From NCBI RefSeq assembly GCF_027980145.1, contig NZ_JAMZNK010000022.1, positions 22,337 through 86,336 on the forward strand: 64,000 nt of DNA. The letters run 5' to 3'. The notes beneath the pieces were generated by a model. It saw only the letters and a list, made by a program, of their open reading frames with translations. It made no database searches and was not told the origin of the DNA. Below, piece by piece: positions 62,228 to 64,000 of the stretch. The position numbers were made by a program, and so were the translations under genes. Source of the DNA: Flavobacterium azizsancarii. Lineage in GTDB: Bacteria; Bacteroidota; Bacteroidia; Flavobacteriales; Flavobacteriaceae. Every line of letters starts with the position of its first letter. Position 1 is the first letter of the stretch.

Positions 62228-63853
62228 ATGCTAAAAGGATTCTTTCATGTACCAAAAGCGGTAAACGAGCCTGTAAAAAGCTACGCACCTAACTCACCAG
62301 AAAAAGCAGCTGTTCAGGCGGCTTACACCACATTGTGGAATTCTCAAATTGACGTTCCGTTATACATCGGAAGCGAAGAAATCAGAACTGGAAATACAAG
62401 AACAATATCAGCTCCTCACGATCACAAACACATTGTAGGAACTTATCACTTAGCTGAAAAACAACATATCGAAAAAGCAATTGCTAATGCTCTTGAATCA
62501 AGAAAAGCATGGGCAAATATGGCATGGGAACAACGTGCTGCTATTTTCTTAAAAGCTGCTGAACTTATTGCAGGTCCATACAGAGCTCGTATTAATGCAG
62601 CTACAATGATTGGACAATCTAAAAATATTCATCAGGCAGAAATTGATGCTTCTTGCGAATTGATCGACTTTTTACGTTACAACGTAGAATTTATGACTCA
62701 GATTTACGGAGATCAGCCAAAATCTGATTCTACTACATGGAATCGTTTAGAATACAGACCTCTTGAAGGTTTTGTTTACGCGATTACTCCTTTTAACTTT
62801 ACTGCTATTGCTGCAAATCTTCCTGCAAGTGCTGCAATGATGGGTAACGTTGTAATCTGGAAACCAAGTGATAGCCAGGTTTTTTCTGCAAAAATTATCA
62901 TCGATGTTTTCAAAGAAGCTGGTGTTCCTGATGGCGTTATCAACGTTGTTTTTGGAGATGCTTTAATGATCACTGATACTGTTTTGGCAAGTCGTGATTT
63001 CGCCGGAGTTCACTTTACAGGATCAACTCACGTATTTAAAGATATCTGGGCAAAAATTGGAGCAAATATCCATAACTATAAAACATACCCAAGAATCGTA
63101 GGAGAAACTGGTGGTAAAGATTTTATCATCGCTCACCCAAGTGCTAATGCAAAACAAGTTTCTACAGGAATTACTCGTGGTGCATTTGAATTTCAAGGGC
63201 AAAAATGTTCTGCAGCTTCAAGAGCTTATATTCCGCAAAGTTTATGGCCAGCTGTAAAAGAACAATTAATTGCTGATGCAAAATCGATGAAAATGGGTTC
63301 TCCGGAAGATTTCGGAAACTTTATTACTGCAGTTATTCACGAAGGTTCTTTTGATAAATTAGCTGGTTTTATCGATCAGGCTAAAAAAGATGCTGACGCT
63401 GAAATCATCGTTGGCGGAAACTACGATAAATCTGTAGGGTACTTTATTGAGCCAACAGTTATTGTAACCACAAACCCTAAATATACTACAATGGAAACCG
63501 AATTATTCGGACCAGTTATTACTATTTATCTGTACGAAGATGCAAAATGGGAAGAGACTTTAGAATTAGTTGATACTACTTCTGAGTATGCTCTTACAGG
63601 AGCAGTTTTCAGCCAGGATCGTTATGCTATTGAAGTAGCGACTACGAAATTGCAAAATGCAGCTGGTAACTTCTACATCAACGATAAACCAACAGGAGCT
63701 GTTGTAGGAATGCAGCCGTTTGGTGGAGCAAGAGCTTCAGGAACTAACGATAAAGCAGGTTCTGCTTTGAACTTATTACGTTGGGCTTCTCCTAGAACTA
63801 TCAAAGAAACTTTTGTAACTCCGGAAGATTACAAATATCCTTTCTTAGGTTAA
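62228..63853 (+). CDS. pruA: L-glutamate gamma-semialdehyde dehydrogenase PruA
   Basis: PruA oxidises glutamate-5-semialdehyde (from proline) to glutamate with NAD+. The start MLKGFFHVPKAVNEPVKSYA (62228) is chosen; an in-frame start 27 bases earlier adds non-conserved residues. The 541-residue protein has TPFNFTAIAANLPASAAMM, FTGSTHVFKDIW, the catalytic glutamate in GETGGKDF and nucleophile cysteine in FQGQKCSAASR (near residue 310), and PFGGARASGTNDKAG. No proline dehydrogenase is beside it; this is a single-function enzyme. Confidence 0.95.
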   Translation: MLKGFFHVPKAVNEPVKSYAPNSPEKAAVQAAYTTLWNSQIDVPLYIGSEEIRTGNTRTISAPHDHKHIVGTYHLAEKQHIEKAIANALESRKAWANMAWEQRAAIFLKAAELIAGPYRARINAATMIGQSKNIHQAEIDASCELIDFLRYNVEFMTQIYGDQPKSDSTTWNRLEYRPLEGFVYAITPFNFTAIAANLPASAAMMGNVVIWKPSDSQVFSAKIIIDVFKEAGVPDGVINVVFGDALMITDTVLASRDFAGVHFTGSTHVFKDIWAKIGANIHNYKTYPRIVGETGGKDFIIAHPSANAKQVSTGITRGAFEFQGQKCSAASRAYIPQSLWPAVKEQLIADAKSMKMGSPEDFGNFITAVIHEGSFDKLAGFIDQAKKDADAEIIVGGNYDKSVGYFIEPTVIVTTNPKYTTMETELFGPVITIYLYEDAKWEETLELVDTTSEYALTGAVFSQDRYAIEVATTKLQNAAGNFYINDKPTGAVVGMQPFGGARASGTNDKAGSALNLLRWASPRTIKETFVTPEDYKYPFLG

Positions 63854-63917
63854 TAAATTTTGTTTGAAGTTTAAAGTTTCAGATTTTAGGGTAGTGTCTC
63901 ACTAACTGTGTAAGTTG

Positions 63918-63986
63918 AAAAGTTATTCTGAAAAATATTTGAGCAAATTTAAAAGCTCAAAATGTTTTTCGGAAATAACTTTTTTT
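63918..63986 (+). terminator. Hairpin with T tract after pruA
   Basis: AAAGTTATTCTGAAAAATAT with GAGC (63918-63944) pairs with GCTC and ATGTTTTTCGGAAATAACTT (63955-63982) with a few mismatches, and six T follow. It could end pruA mRNA, or be part of an insertion sequence whose end lies at about 63890. Confidence 0.55.
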
Positions 63987-64000
63987 CTATTTTTAAACCC

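Overview
The window is a 64 kb piece of a low-GC Bacteroidota chromosome, almost certainly Flavobacterium or a close relative. The evidence is the gliding genes gldB/gldC, a DUF5103 type IX secretion plug protein, Bacteroidota-type -7 promoter boxes (TAnnTTTG) before many genes, near absence of Shine-Dalgarno sequences, and Flavobacterium-style intergenic repeats. It is a housekeeping region with small accessory islands; no prophage, CRISPR array or complete insertion sequence is present.

Layout. (1) 1-14485, minus strand: a division and cell-wall (dcw) cluster in the order mraZ-rsmH-ftsL-ftsI-murE-mraY-murD-ftsW-murG-murC-ftsQ-ftsA-ftsZ (ftsZ cut by the window edge; no murF or ddl here). Phased ACCAC/GTGGT boxes at the mraZ promoter look like the MraZ operator. 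(2) 14.7-21.3 kb: alpha/beta hydrolase, engB, gldC-gldB, nadE, an orphan LuxR-type response regulator and a DnaG whose zinc ligands are lost. (3) 21.4-24.0 kb: ECF sigma factor, putative anti-sigma and an outer-membrane protein, with a likely autoregulated ECF promoter. (4) 24.2-29.9 kb: DUF2207 protein plus LemA, polyprenyl synthase, a lipoprotein, rlmN. (5) 30.2-34.6 kb: two transcription units of YceI-like periplasmic proteins and an outer-membrane protein, both with the same CRP/FNR-like site at the same distance from the -7 box, then a repeat-rich lipoprotein behind a near-consensus sigma-54 promoter. (6) 34.6-42.5 kb: O-methyltransferase, PAP2, TatA, an M1 peptidase, a chain of four overlapping secreted-protein genes (three related), and peptidase E. 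(7) 42.6-47.9 kb: two tRNA-Gly units, GNAT, two L,D-transpeptidases, gpmI. (8) 48.1-53.3 kb: TetR, ABC protein with degenerate ATPase motifs, HlyD-type adaptor and TolC, a tripartite exporter. (9) 53.4-63.9 kb: DUF445, map, a broken GxxExxY gene between inverted repeats, a methyltransferase, an SNF2 helicase, the T9SS plug, apaG and pruA.

Items most worth a second look: the GxxExxY gene bracketed by 29-bp inverted repeats with a gene-less element of the same ends 0.9 kb away (candidate mobile cassette plus MITE); the paired CRP/FNR-type promoters of the YceI units; the sigma-54 promoter; the degenerate ABC ATPase; the zinc-less primase; and the MraZ box array. All promoter, operator and repeat calls were made by eye.
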